Positions 1 to 5,782 of a stretch of DNA of 9,775 nucleotides are shown here, one piece after another. The DNA is from Pseudomonadota bacterium. Lineage in GTDB: Bacteria > Myxococcota > Bradymonadia > UBA4248. How positions within the stretch are numbered: position 1 is the stretch's first letter; each line of letters opens with the position of its first letter. The DNA is taken from positions 1-9,775 of the forward strand of contig JAGACY010000431.1 in NCBI GenBank assembly GCA_017613855.1, written 5' to 3'. Position numbers and translations under genes: made by a program. The notes below the pieces were generated by a model. That model was given only the letters and a program-made list of their open reading frames with translations. It was not told the origin of the DNA and did no database searches.

Positions 1-20
1 AATGGGGCCTCTTCCCCATT
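1..20. other. Inverted repeat (hairpin) at the left edge
   Basis: AATGGGG and CCCCATT form a perfect 7-bp stem around a 6-nt CCTCTT loop. It may be the terminator hairpin of a gene lying to the left, but no T-run follows on the + strand and the window edge hides the context. A second, perfect 12-bp palindrome (TCCGAATTCGGA) lies at 52-63. Nothing else can be supported between 21 and 138. Confidence 0.35.
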
Positions 21-138
21 CCGAACAATTCCATTACGATTTCGTATGTTTTCCGAATTCGGATGAATAATTCATTAAGAAAGTCAAGGTGAGTGGCTGA
101 ATATGTTACCCCATCCTTTAAAAAAATAAATTCAATAC

Positions 139-166
139 TTGACAAGGTGGGATTTACACCTACACT
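139..166 (+). promoter_or_regulatory. Probable sigma-70-type promoter of the 165-aa gene, with an inverted repeat in the spacer
   Basis: A consensus -35 box TTGACA (139-144) is followed after 16 bp by TACACT (161-166), which matches TATAAT at four of six positions. The predicted start of transcription is near 173, giving a leader of about 110 nt. The spacer contains an inverted repeat AGGTG (145-149) / CACCT (157-161) around 7 nt, placed where a repressor or MerR-like activator could bind. The operator role is inference. Confidence 0.5.
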
Positions 167-186
167 TAGGCTGTTTCGGAGAGGCT

Positions 187-270
187 ATGGTATTTGTCAT
201 GGTAGAGGGGCTCTTCGAAAGTACTAAGATTATAACGCCTGTGGGCGTTTCCGGTGCTCAATCGAGCTAA
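187..270 (+). CDS. Possible 27-codon leader ORF upstream of the 165-aa gene
   Basis: An ATG at 187 follows a GGAGAGG purine stretch (178-184; GGAG is 5 nt from the ATG) and opens a 27-codon frame that begins MVFVMVEG and ends in TAA at 268-270. The stop overlaps the AAGGAG ribosome-binding site (269-274) of the next gene, so the two could be translationally coupled. A hairpin, AACGCC-TGTG-GGCGTT (234-249), lies inside the frame and could be melted by translating ribosomes. There is no run of a single amino-acid codon such as an attenuator would carry. It could also be a chance ORF; I recognise no family. Confidence 0.3.
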   Translation: MVFVMVEGLFESTKIITPVGVSGAQSS

Positions 271-282
271 GGAGAATAGAAT

Positions 283-780
283 ATGGATATTCAGCCAAGT
301 GTAAAAGAAGCCCTTCGTCAGGTAACCCCCGGAGATTCATTGTCGATTGCCGTTATGGCTCGCGAACTGGTTCGTTCCGGCATGAAACTCGACGAAAACT
401 CGCTCAATCATGAAATACTTCAATGCCTTTTAAATCAGGCAGATACAACTAAACCCGATACGCTCAAAAAGCTTTGCAATGAGCTGATTTCGCAGGGGTA
501 TGGTCCCAAAGTCAATCCAGCCGTTGCCAAAGAGAACCTGATTGTGATCAATCCAATCAAAATCAATCCCTCTGTTCAGGGACAGATGCCAGGGCGCGGC
601 TGGGCCTTTATTTGGGAACTCGACCGTGAATGCGATAATTTCAACTGGCTGGTTGGTGCGCATATTACGGTGGATGGCCGCCTTTATATGGTGCAGGGCA
701 TTGAGAATATGCCCGATTCCCCCAAGGTTGGCGATAAGCTTACGCTTTTGTGTTCTGCACTTCCGATAGAAGACAAGTAA
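283..780 (+). CDS. Hypothetical protein, 165 aa, no recognised family
   Basis: I do not recognise this protein and assign no function. The ATG at 283 is well supported by AAGGAG (269-274) with 8-nt spacing. It is soluble and probably cytoplasmic, with no signal peptide or membrane segment. Residues 1-75 look helical (for example around MARELVRSG, 25-33, and a Leu-rich stretch at 40-70). Residues 80-163 are hydrophobic-alternating and beta-like, with a segment rich in aromatics (W107, W111, F120, W122) and then a motif GAHITVDGRLYMVQGIE at 125-141 followed by KVGDKLTLL at 148-156. That tail loosely resembles small beta-barrels such as those of translation factors, but this is only an impression. 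It has its own promoter and leader and converges on murA, from which a repeat element separates it. Base composition is like that of its neighbours. Confidence 0.8.
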   Translation: MDIQPSVKEALRQVTPGDSLSIAVMARELVRSGMKLDENSLNHEILQCLLNQADTTKPDTLKKLCNELISQGYGPKVNPAVAKENLIVINPIKINPSVQGQMPGRGWAFIWELDRECDNFNWLVGAHITVDGRLYMVQGIENMPDSPKVGDKLTLLCSALPIEDK

Positions 781-781
781 G

Positions 782-938
782 AATGCGCAATGCGCAATTG
801 ATTTGGCAAAACGAGCGGTAGATTCTAAAGAATTTTTATTGTTTCAATTCTTTAGAAACTACTTTGAGCGTTTCTGAATCATTGCGCATTGCGAATTATA
901 AAAGATTGCTCATTGCGCATGAACAAATCCGTTTGTTA
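782..938. repeat. Palindromic intergenic repeat element with terminal heptads, copy A
   Basis: This fills the gap between the convergent 165-aa gene and murA. The left end is a tandem 7-bp array (AATGCGC AATGCGC AATTG, 782-800). The right end is the inverted array (ATTGCGC ATTGCGA ATT, 881-897), followed after a short gap by two more units (905-918). The centre is a perfect 12-bp inverted repeat, TTCTAAAGAATT (823-834) and AATTCTTTAGAA (846-857), with an 11-nt loop. It ends in AAATCCGTTTGTTA (925-938), matched at 12 of 14 positions by the end of the copy at 7564-7725. The central AT-rich hairpin might also stop transcription from either side, though no clear T-tract terminator is present. No ORF lies inside. 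Confidence 0.75.
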
Positions 939-965
939 GCTTCCCCGCTGTATTTTGAAGCTAAC
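935..965 (-). terminator. murA: Hairpin at the 3' end of murA (possible terminator)
   Basis: GTTAGCTTC (935-943) and GAAGCTAAC (957-965) form a perfect 9-bp stem with a 13-nt loop. The stem includes the murA stop codon (TAG, complement of 961-963). No T-run follows in either direction, so it is not a standard intrinsic terminator. It may instead stabilise or shield the 3' end of the transcript. Confidence 0.35.
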
Positions 966-2244
966 TGATGGTCTGGCGTTCGATGTGTGCACCGAGTGCA
1001 CGTAGTTTTTCATCGACGCGTTCATAACCACGGTCGATCTGCCGCACGTTGTAAATGGCAGACTGGCCTTCGGCCGTCAGAGCTGCAATGAGCAATGCCA
1101 TACCTGCACGGACATCCGGGGATTCGAGGCGTGTCCCAAGGAGTCTGCTTTTGCCGGCAACGACGACGCGGTGCGGGTCACACAGGATAATCTGTGCGCC
1201 CATGGCAACGAGAGAATCGACGAAGAACATTCTGCCTTCGAACATTTTTTCAAAGAAGATGATGGTGCCTTCGCACTGTGTGGCGATGGTAATGGCAATA
1301 CTCATCAGGTCGGTAGGAAATGCGGGCCATGGGGCATCGTCGATCTTAGGGATGGCGTTGTGCAGGTCAGAACGGATTTTCATTTCCTGGTCTGCGGGAA
1401 CGATAATTCCCGTACCATCCGGGATGATGCGGATACCGAGTTTTTCAAAAACCATTCGAATCATGCGCATGTCGGTCATGCGGACATTTTCGATGCGGAT
1501 TTCGGATCCGGTGGCTGCAGCAAGCCCAATATAGGAGCCGATTTCGAGATAGTCCGATCCAATGGTATGTTCAACGCCATGGAGGCCGCCGGTACCATGA
1601 ATGGTGAGCGTATTGGAACCAATGCCTTCGATGTGAGCCCCCATGCGGGTCAGCATTCGGCACAGTCCTTCGACATGTGGTTCGCATGCGACATTTCTGA
1701 AGATGGTTTCGCCTCTGCCTAGAACCGCTGCCATTACGGCGTTTTCGGTACCGGTAACCGATGGCTCATCAAAGAAAATGTCGTTTCCGATGAGATGTTT
1801 TGCCTTTAAATGATAGGCATCGCCAATTTCAATTTCGCTGCCCAGCCCCTGGAAGGCCAAAAAGTGCGTATCGAGTCGGCGTCGGCCAATGACGTCACCA
1901 CCGGGAGGCGGCAGATGCACTTCGTGATGTCTGGCGAGCATGGGGCCGGCAAACAAAATGGAGGCACGCACTTTGCGGCACAAATCCGGGCTCAGATTGG
2001 TTTTGTCGACGCCGTCGCAGCAAAGATGCACGCTGTTGTCATCAAAGAAATCCGCTTCACCGCCCAGGTCACGGATGATTTCCATCATGACTTCGACGTC
2101 CTTGATGCGCGGAACATTATGCAGAATGACGTCTTCATTCGTCAAAAGACTCGCAGCAAGTGCCGGCAAAACCTCGTTTTTATTGCCGCCCGGCATCAAG
2201 GTACCGCTGAGTTTGTGACCGCCTTCTATGATAAATCTTTCCAT
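961..2244 (-). CDS. murA: UDP-N-acetylglucosamine 1-carboxyvinyltransferase MurA with Cys-to-Asp active site
   Basis: MurA transfers enolpyruvate from PEP to UDP-GlcNAc, the first committed step of peptidoglycan synthesis in the cytoplasm. The 427-aa length is normal for this EPSP-synthase-like fold. Visible family residues are K22-N23 in GNKNE, R93 in KVRAS, R122, D125 and H127 in the active loop, D312 in FPTD, R379 in DVRAG and R405 in DRGYER. The loop position that is Cys115 in E. coli is Asp here (D117 in PGGDVIG, codon at 1894-1896). Asp at this site is known in mycobacterial, chlamydial and Borrelia MurA and makes the enzyme intrinsically insensitive to fosfomycin. The usual ARPVDLH is RRRLDTH, also divergent. 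The start at 2244 has AAGGAG (complement of 2256-2261) 11 nt upstream. The 196-bp gap to the upstream gene suggests its own promoter. Confidence 0.95.
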   Translation of the reverse strand: MERFIIEGGHKLSGTLMPGGNKNEVLPALAASLLTNEDVILHNVPRIKDVEVMMEIIRDLGGEADFFDDNSVHLCCDGVDKTNLSPDLCRKVRASILFAGPMLARHHEVHLPPPGGDVIGRRRLDTHFLAFQGLGSEIEIGDAYHLKAKHLIGNDIFFDEPSVTGTENAVMAAVLGRGETIFRNVACEPHVEGLCRMLTRMGAHIEGIGSNTLTIHGTGGLHGVEHTIGSDYLEIGSYIGLAAATGSEIRIENVRMTDMRMIRMVFEKLGIRIIPDGTGIIVPADQEMKIRSDLHNAIPKIDDAPWPAFPTDLMSIAITIATQCEGTIIFFEKMFEGRMFFVDSLVAMGAQIILCDPHRVVVAGKSRLLGTRLESPDVRAGMALLIAALTAEGQSAIYNVRQIDRGYERVDEKLRALGAHIERQTIS

Positions 2245-2346
2245 GATCGACTAGACTCCTTGTCCTGGTAATGAAATGAAGGGAATGAAATTCTTTGGTT
2301 CTGTTATTAAGAGTGGATATGTTGTTCGCCGATAATTGCCGTTCTG

Positions 2347-2416
2347 GCTTAGAGCTTAGAGCTTGGAGCTTAGAGAAGTATTCTTTCACTCAAAGCTCAA
2401 TGCTCAAAGCTCAAAG
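2347..2416. repeat. Inverted pair of heptad arrays (GCTTAGA / CTCAAAG)
   Basis: Four tandem 7-bp units (GCTTAGA, GCTTAGA, GCTTGGA, GCTTAGA; 2347-2374) are followed by a 14-nt spacer and four units in inverted orientation (CTCAAAG, CTCAATG, CTCAAAG, CTCAAAG; 2389-2416). Folded back, the two arrays pair over about 28 bp with roughly 23 matches, so the transcript could form a long imperfect hairpin. It lies 24 bp beyond the stop codon of the DUF2058 gene and about 100 bp upstream of murA, both on the minus strand. It could therefore act as a processing or termination structure between them, which is inference. Confidence 0.8.
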
Positions 2417-2440
2417 CTATGAAGTGGCTGAACCGCAATA

Positions 2441-2893
2441 TTAACATTCCTGTCGTCTTAATACAATGACACGCTTTTTATCAATGGCTTCGATTGCCAG
2501 TGCAGCTGATCGTCGAACCACAATATAATCGTCTGCTGCCTCATTGGCAACGATGGCGTATTTGCCGCGATCGAGCAGTGCTGAAGCTACGTCCGAAAGC
2601 ATCATGCATTCGATATACTGATCGGGCGTTTGAAAATAAAATTTCTTGCGCCCGCCGGTATCCGAAACAGCAGCACCTCGATAAACGGCAGCCAGCCTTT
2701 CTTTGATCTGCAGTTCGACATTCTGAATGGCCTGTTCTTTTGCCACGATTGGCTCCGGGGCGGGCTGTACTGCTTTGGGAGCGCCACTTTTGAGTTCTTT
2801 ATGAACCTGCTGTTTTTTAGCCTGCTCGGCTTTTTTGATTTTTTTTGCATCCGCCAGACCGGCGTTTTTCAATGCATCGAGAAGATTTGCCAT
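2441..2893 (-). CDS. DUF2058 (YaiL-like) family protein
   Basis: This 150-aa cytoplasmic protein matches the layout of the DUF2058/YaiL family. A short N-terminal segment, LLDALKNAGLADAKK (4-18), leads into a Lys/Gln-rich, probably coiled or disordered helix (19-52). A compact C-terminal alpha/beta domain follows at 83-147, with the family-like FYFQTPDQYIECMML, the GKYAIV turn (110-115), YIVV (123-126) and the terminal KRVIVLRR. Family members are annotated as nucleoprotein or polynucleotide-associated, and the many Lys residues fit nucleic-acid binding, but the biochemical role is unknown. It ends in Cys150. The start at 2893 has only a weak ribosome-binding site (GGGAAT). The gene sits between the small lipoprotein gene and murA on the same strand, 139 and 196 bp away, so co-transcription is possible but not shown. 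Confidence 0.8.
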   Translation of the reverse strand: MANLLDALKNAGLADAKKIKKAEQAKKQQVHKELKSGAPKAVQPAPEPIVAKEQAIQNVELQIKERLAAVYRGAAVSDTGGRKKFYFQTPDQYIECMMLSDVASALLDRGKYAIVANEAADDYIVVRRSAALAIEAIDKKRVIVLRRQEC

Positions 2894-2925
2894 ATTGTTT
2901 CATTCCCAATGGGGTTGTGTTTGTT

Positions 2926-2939
2926 ACCGGATATCCGGT
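2926..2939. promoter_or_regulatory. Perfect 14-bp palindrome upstream of the DUF2058 gene
   Basis: ACCGGATATCCGGT is perfectly self-complementary and lies 33 bp upstream of the DUF2058 start codon on the minus strand, in otherwise AT-rich DNA. Position and symmetry would suit an operator for a dimeric regulator. It could also be a chance palindrome, and I found no clear -35/-10 pair to anchor it. Confidence 0.35.
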
Positions 2940-3000
2940 TATGACTATCGTTGCTATTTCTTCGTAACTTTTTCGAAATCTTCCAGGTATTTAGTGTCTA

Positions 3001-3035
3001 ATTATTCATTGTTCATTATTCATTATTCATTATCA
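3001..3035. repeat. Single heptad array (ATTATTC type)
   Basis: Five tandem 7-bp units: ATTATTC, ATTGTTC, ATTATTC, ATTATTC, ATTATCA. The last unit contains the complement of the TGA stop codon of the lipoprotein gene (3033-3035), so the array starts exactly at the 3' end of that gene. Unlike the other arrays in the window I see no inverted partner nearby. The rest of the gap to 2893 holds only the 14-bp palindrome. Confidence 0.75.
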
Positions 3036-3665
3036 AAGGCATTCCCCCTTTGAAATCATTTTATTGAGTTCAATCCGGTTATCGGTAAATACACCGTCTG
3101 CATTAACCCCGATATTATGGAATTCATCGACCAGGACGAGGCCATTCTGTGAGGCCACAAGCCCATTGCCGAAATAAACATATTTCCCGGAAACATCGAT
3201 GGGCATGCCAATTTTAAAATGGGGATGGTAGTAGGGATGATAGCCTGTCAGGATAATGGGGGCGTGCATGCCTTCGGGGGAGTTGATGGTAACCGTCAGG
3301 TTGTGGCATTTGCGGGAATTGGGGACTGGTTGTTCCACTTTTTGCGGCTTGCCTTTTTTCTTTTTTTGAATGATTGGCTTGGTAATTTCCGGGCAATCCG
3401 CCGATATGGATGAAACATTGCCCTGAATTCTCACTTTGGAATCCATCAGATTGTTTTGATTAAAAACAGCAGCCCATGTCGTATAGATATTGTCTTTTGT
3501 GGGCTTGGTCTTTTCCATGGCTGCATAAAAATTCGGCATCAATGGAAATTCTATGGGGCTTTTGGGGGTGATTTGGGTATGCAGTTCAATAGGTTGCTCC
3601 TCTTTTGTGCAGCTGCACAAAAAAAGGCAAAGAATGACCAAAAGTACCAAACCACGCTTTGTCAT
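3033..3665 (-). CDS. Small lipoprotein, 210 aa, probable OB-like beta domain
   Basis: The N-terminus (MTKRG, then a hydrophobic stretch at residues 6-18) ends in a lipobox L16-C17-S18-C19, so Cys19 should be lipidated. Thr follows, with no Asp at +2, which in the E. coli rule sends it to the outer membrane. Residues 76-180 alternate beta-type segments (KVRIQGNVSSI; LTVTIN; PIILTGY; GMPIDVSGKYVYF; LVLVDEFH) in an order that resembles an OB-fold; this is a visual judgement. A basic loop (KKKKGKPQK, 101-109) lies between Cys91 and Cys120, which might pair. The start at 3665 has GGAG (complement of 3672-3675) 6 nt upstream. The gene is divergent from coaBC across 79 bp. The product function is unknown. 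Confidence 0.75.
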   Translation of the reverse strand: MTKRGLVLLVILCLFLCSCTKEEQPIELHTQITPKSPIEFPLMPNFYAAMEKTKPTKDNIYTTWAAVFNQNNLMDSKVRIQGNVSSISADCPEITKPIIQKKKKGKPQKVEQPVPNSRKCHNLTVTINSPEGMHAPIILTGYHPYYHPHFKIGMPIDVSGKYVYFGNGLVASQNGLVLVDEFHNIGVNADGVFTDNRIELNKMISKGECL

Positions 3666-3689
3666 TTTTCACTCCATGACATATCATTG

Positions 3690-3710
3690 GCGCTGCGCGC
3701 TATGCGCTTA
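3690..3710. repeat. Possible degenerate heptad triplet (GCGCTnn)
   Basis: GCGCTGC, GCGCTAT and GCGCTTA follow one another with a 7-bp period inside the 79-bp divergent gap between the lipoprotein gene and coaBC. It is short and only the first five bases repeat, so it may be chance or an operator-like site near both promoters. Confidence 0.3.
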
Positions 3711-3744
3711 TACAACAAAGACACTATCGAAACAAGGCAACACC

Positions 3745-4950
3745 ATGAAACCATTACTGACAGGCAAAAGAATTTTATTGGGAGTGACAGGCAGCATATC
3801 CGCCTATAAAGCTGCGACTTTGGCGAGTCGTTTGACGCAGCAGGGGGCACTGGTCGATGTCGTCTTGACTGAAAATGGTTCAAAGCTCATTGGTGCTGCA
3901 GCTTTTGAGGGGGTTACTCATCGCAAATGCCATACAGGATGTTTTGAATGTACCTGGGATTGGGAACAAAGTCATGTCACTCTTGGCTCTAAAGCTGATT
4001 TGGCCATTGTTGCTCCCTGCAGTGCCAATATGCTCGCCAAAATTGCCCATGGCATTGCCGATGACAAGTTATCGACGACGATGCTGGCGGTTCAGTGCCC
4101 TGTCATGATTGCGCCGGCAATGAATGTACTCATGTATGAGAATGCAGCCACCCAGGCGAATATTGCGATACTGCGTGCGCGCGGCATGGAAGTGATTGAA
4201 CCCGAAAGCGGCCATCTTGCCTGCGGTTTTGCAGGCAAAGGCCGAATGCCTGAACCCGAGGATTTGCTCGAAATCATTCTTCAGAAACTGGCTATGGCCA
4301 GGATTTTATCGGGTAAGCGTGTGTTGGTGACAGCGGGGGCGACGCGCGAAGCAATTGACGATGTTCGCTGTATTACCAATCCTTCGACAGGAAAAATGGG
4401 ATATGCATGTGCCCAGGCTGCGCGCATGGCGGGGGCCGAAGTGACACTCATTTCGGCACCGACATCACTCAAGTTACCTGCCGGCGTACATGTCATTTCT
4501 GTCGTTTCTGCACAGGATATGGCCAATGCTGTGTTTAAAGAAGCCGAAAACGCCGATATTGTCATTATGGCAGCCGCTGTTTCTGATTTTACCCCGGTAA
4601 AACGGGAACTGGGAAAAATTCATAAGACAGATGCTGCGTTGCATATCGAGCTCAAACACACCACGGACATTTTAAAAGGTTTGGGTGAAAATAAGCGTCC
4701 ATCCCAGTTCCTGTGCGGTTTTTGCATGGAGACGGATGAACTCATTGCACGTGCGAAGCAAAAGCTTGAACAAAAGAATCTCGATATGATTGTTGCCAAT
4801 GATCTCTCTCAGCCAGGGTGCGGTTTCGCTGGTGATACCAACGGCGTTACGATTATCACGCCACAAACGATGCGTACCCTCGAAGTGGCAGATAAACTCG
4901 AAATTGCTATGGAGATCATTTCTGAGATTGCTACTTCTTATGCTTCTTAA
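3745..4950 (+). CDS. coaBC: Bifunctional phosphopantothenoylcysteine decarboxylase / phosphopantothenate-cysteine ligase CoaBC
   Basis: CoaBC makes 4'-phosphopantetheine from 4'-phosphopantothenate in coenzyme A synthesis: the C-terminal CoaB half adds cysteine using CTP and the N-terminal CoaC half decarboxylates with FMN. The 401-aa length from ATG 3745 is normal. CoaC (about 1-185) shows the GSISAYK phosphate loop, catalytic H77 in HVTL, PAMNVLMYEN (124-133) and C160 in the LACG flap. CoaB (about 190-395) shows VTAGATREAIDDVR, N212 in ITNPSTGKMG (commonly NxSSGKMG), AAAVSDFTP (277-284) and K291 in GKIHK. The frame remains open back to 3553, but that part is antisense to the lipoprotein gene and the protein family starts here. 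The ribosome-binding site is weak (AAGG, 3734-3737). The end overlaps the convergent phosphatase gene by 20 bp. Confidence 0.95.
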   Translation: MKPLLTGKRILLGVTGSISAYKAATLASRLTQQGALVDVVLTENGSKLIGAAAFEGVTHRKCHTGCFECTWDWEQSHVTLGSKADLAIVAPCSANMLAKIAHGIADDKLSTTMLAVQCPVMIAPAMNVLMYENAATQANIAILRARGMEVIEPESGHLACGFAGKGRMPEPEDLLEIILQKLAMARILSGKRVLVTAGATREAIDDVRCITNPSTGKMGYACAQAARMAGAEVTLISAPTSLKLPAGVHVISVVSAQDMANAVFKEAENADIVIMAAAVSDFTPVKRELGKIHKTDAALHIELKHTTDILKGLGENKRPSQFLCGFCMETDELIARAKQKLEQKNLDMIVANDLSQPGCGFAGDTNGVTIITPQTMRTLEVADKLEIAMEIISEIATSYAS

Positions 4951-5644
4951 ACTCGGATTTCGCTGATTTGAGTTTGGACATAAATTCGGAGTCAGCGTGG
5001 AGTCTGGCGATGGTGGCAGAAGCCACCAGCCGCCCCGCATCTACATCTGTCTGAAAGTGAAATCCGGCAATGACGCGGCTTTGCCCAAATTCATAACCAC
5101 GTTTGAGAAGCTCATCCTGTGCGTTGGGATTGATTTCGGAAAGTACCAGGGCAATTCCCCATCCGATGGCTGCATGTCCGGAAGGGTAAGAGGCTTTTGG
5201 ATTGTGTGAAGCTTCTTCTTCGGGAAGAAGTGACTTTTCATTGAACAGTGCGTAAGGTCGTGTGCGCTGGTGGTATTTTTTGGGCCCCTTGATTGCCAGC
5301 ATGACTGAATCGGAAGTTCTTGCTATCAATTCGAAAATTTTAGGGGTACTTTGCTCACTCAATTCAATGCCCAAAGGTTCCGAAAATACTTTGGCTAAGG
5401 ATTCATTGTCGGCTTTGGCGTCCATTTTCGCCTGGTTCCCACGAGGCGACATGCGCACTGTTTTGCCCCACATATACATATTCCAGTCACAATAATACAT
5501 GGGGCTGTTTTGTTCCGGTGGGGCCGGCAAGAATTTGACTGCATCAGGCAACGCATTGACATTCAGGAATGGGGGGTAATCTTCCGCATAAACACAAACA
5601 GGGAGTAGTATTAAAACAATGAGGAATACGACTTTTTTCATCAT
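4931..5644 (-). CDS. Class A non-specific acid phosphatase (PAP2 superfamily), periplasmic
   Basis: This 237-aa enzyme should hydrolyse phosphomonoesters in the periplasm. The signal peptide is MMKK plus a hydrophobic core ending VYA-ED, with cleavage after residue 20. The full PAP2 signature is present: K122-x6-R129-P130, P154-S155-G156-H157 (in SYPSGH) and S189-R190-x5-H196-x3-D200. His196 is the expected phosphate-accepting nucleophile and His157 the general acid. The stretch around IGWGIALVLSEINP (160-173) is typical of PhoN/PhoC-like class A enzymes. I chose the ATG at 5644 because AGGA (complement of 5653-5656) is 8 nt upstream and the signal peptide starts there; a TTG at 5668 in the same frame is less likely. 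The gene follows the Glu-Pro lipoprotein gene on the same strand after 138 bp and has its own promoter candidate. The 3' end overlaps coaBC. Confidence 0.92.
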   Translation of the reverse strand: MMKKVVFLIVLILLPVCVYAEDYPPFLNVNALPDAVKFLPAPPEQNSPMYYCDWNMYMWGKTVRMSPRGNQAKMDAKADNESLAKVFSEPLGIELSEQSTPKIFELIARTSDSVMLAIKGPKKYHQRTRPYALFNEKSLLPEEEASHNPKASYPSGHAAIGWGIALVLSEINPNAQDELLKRGYEFGQSRVIAGFHFQTDVDAGRLVASATIARLHADSEFMSKLKSAKSEFKKHKK

Positions 5645-5680
5645 CAGGCCAATCCTAGTCAACAACAAGCACCCAACTGA

Positions 5681-5709
5681 ATAATAGCGAGTTTAGGAAA
5701 TTTTGCACA
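5681..5709 (-). promoter_or_regulatory. Candidate promoter of the acid phosphatase gene
   Basis: Read on the minus strand, TGTGCA (5704-5709; four of six matches to TTGACA) and TATTAT (5681-5686; five of six to TATAAT) are 17 bp apart, about 37 bp upstream of the start codon. The same GCTATTAT string occurs upstream of the Glu-Pro lipoprotein gene. Confidence 0.4.
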
Positions 5710-5782
5710 GTTTTAGTACAAAATGCGTTTTGCCACTTGAACCGATATGGGGAGGCAGGGCAAATCCATATTCCTTTTTACA

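Noticed and set aside
2..70. Short + strand frame at the left edge ending in TAA, possibly the tail of an upstream gene
   Set aside because: Three frames are open for 20-30 codons here and nothing distinguishes one of them; the composition is not informative at this length.
823..857. Standard intrinsic terminator between the 165-aa gene and murA
   Set aside because: The 12-bp stem is AT-rich and lacks a T-tract after the stem, and a related hairpin occurs in a divergent promoter gap (7618-7649). It is better explained as the core of a repeat element.
782..918. CRISPR array
   Set aside because: Units are 7 bp with no spacers; repeats of 23-50 bp separated by unique spacers are absent and no cas genes are present.
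1171..1722. Long + strand frame of 183 codons opposite murA
   Set aside because: It lies wholly antisense to a full-length murA with its motifs intact and shows no domain of its own. The frames at 1055-1534 and 1810-2271 are rejected for the same reason.
3553..3744. 64-codon N-terminal extension of CoaBC
   Set aside because: It overlaps the lipoprotein gene and its ribosome-binding site in antisense, and the conserved CoaC N-terminus (GKRILLGVTGSISAYK) starts just after ATG 3745.
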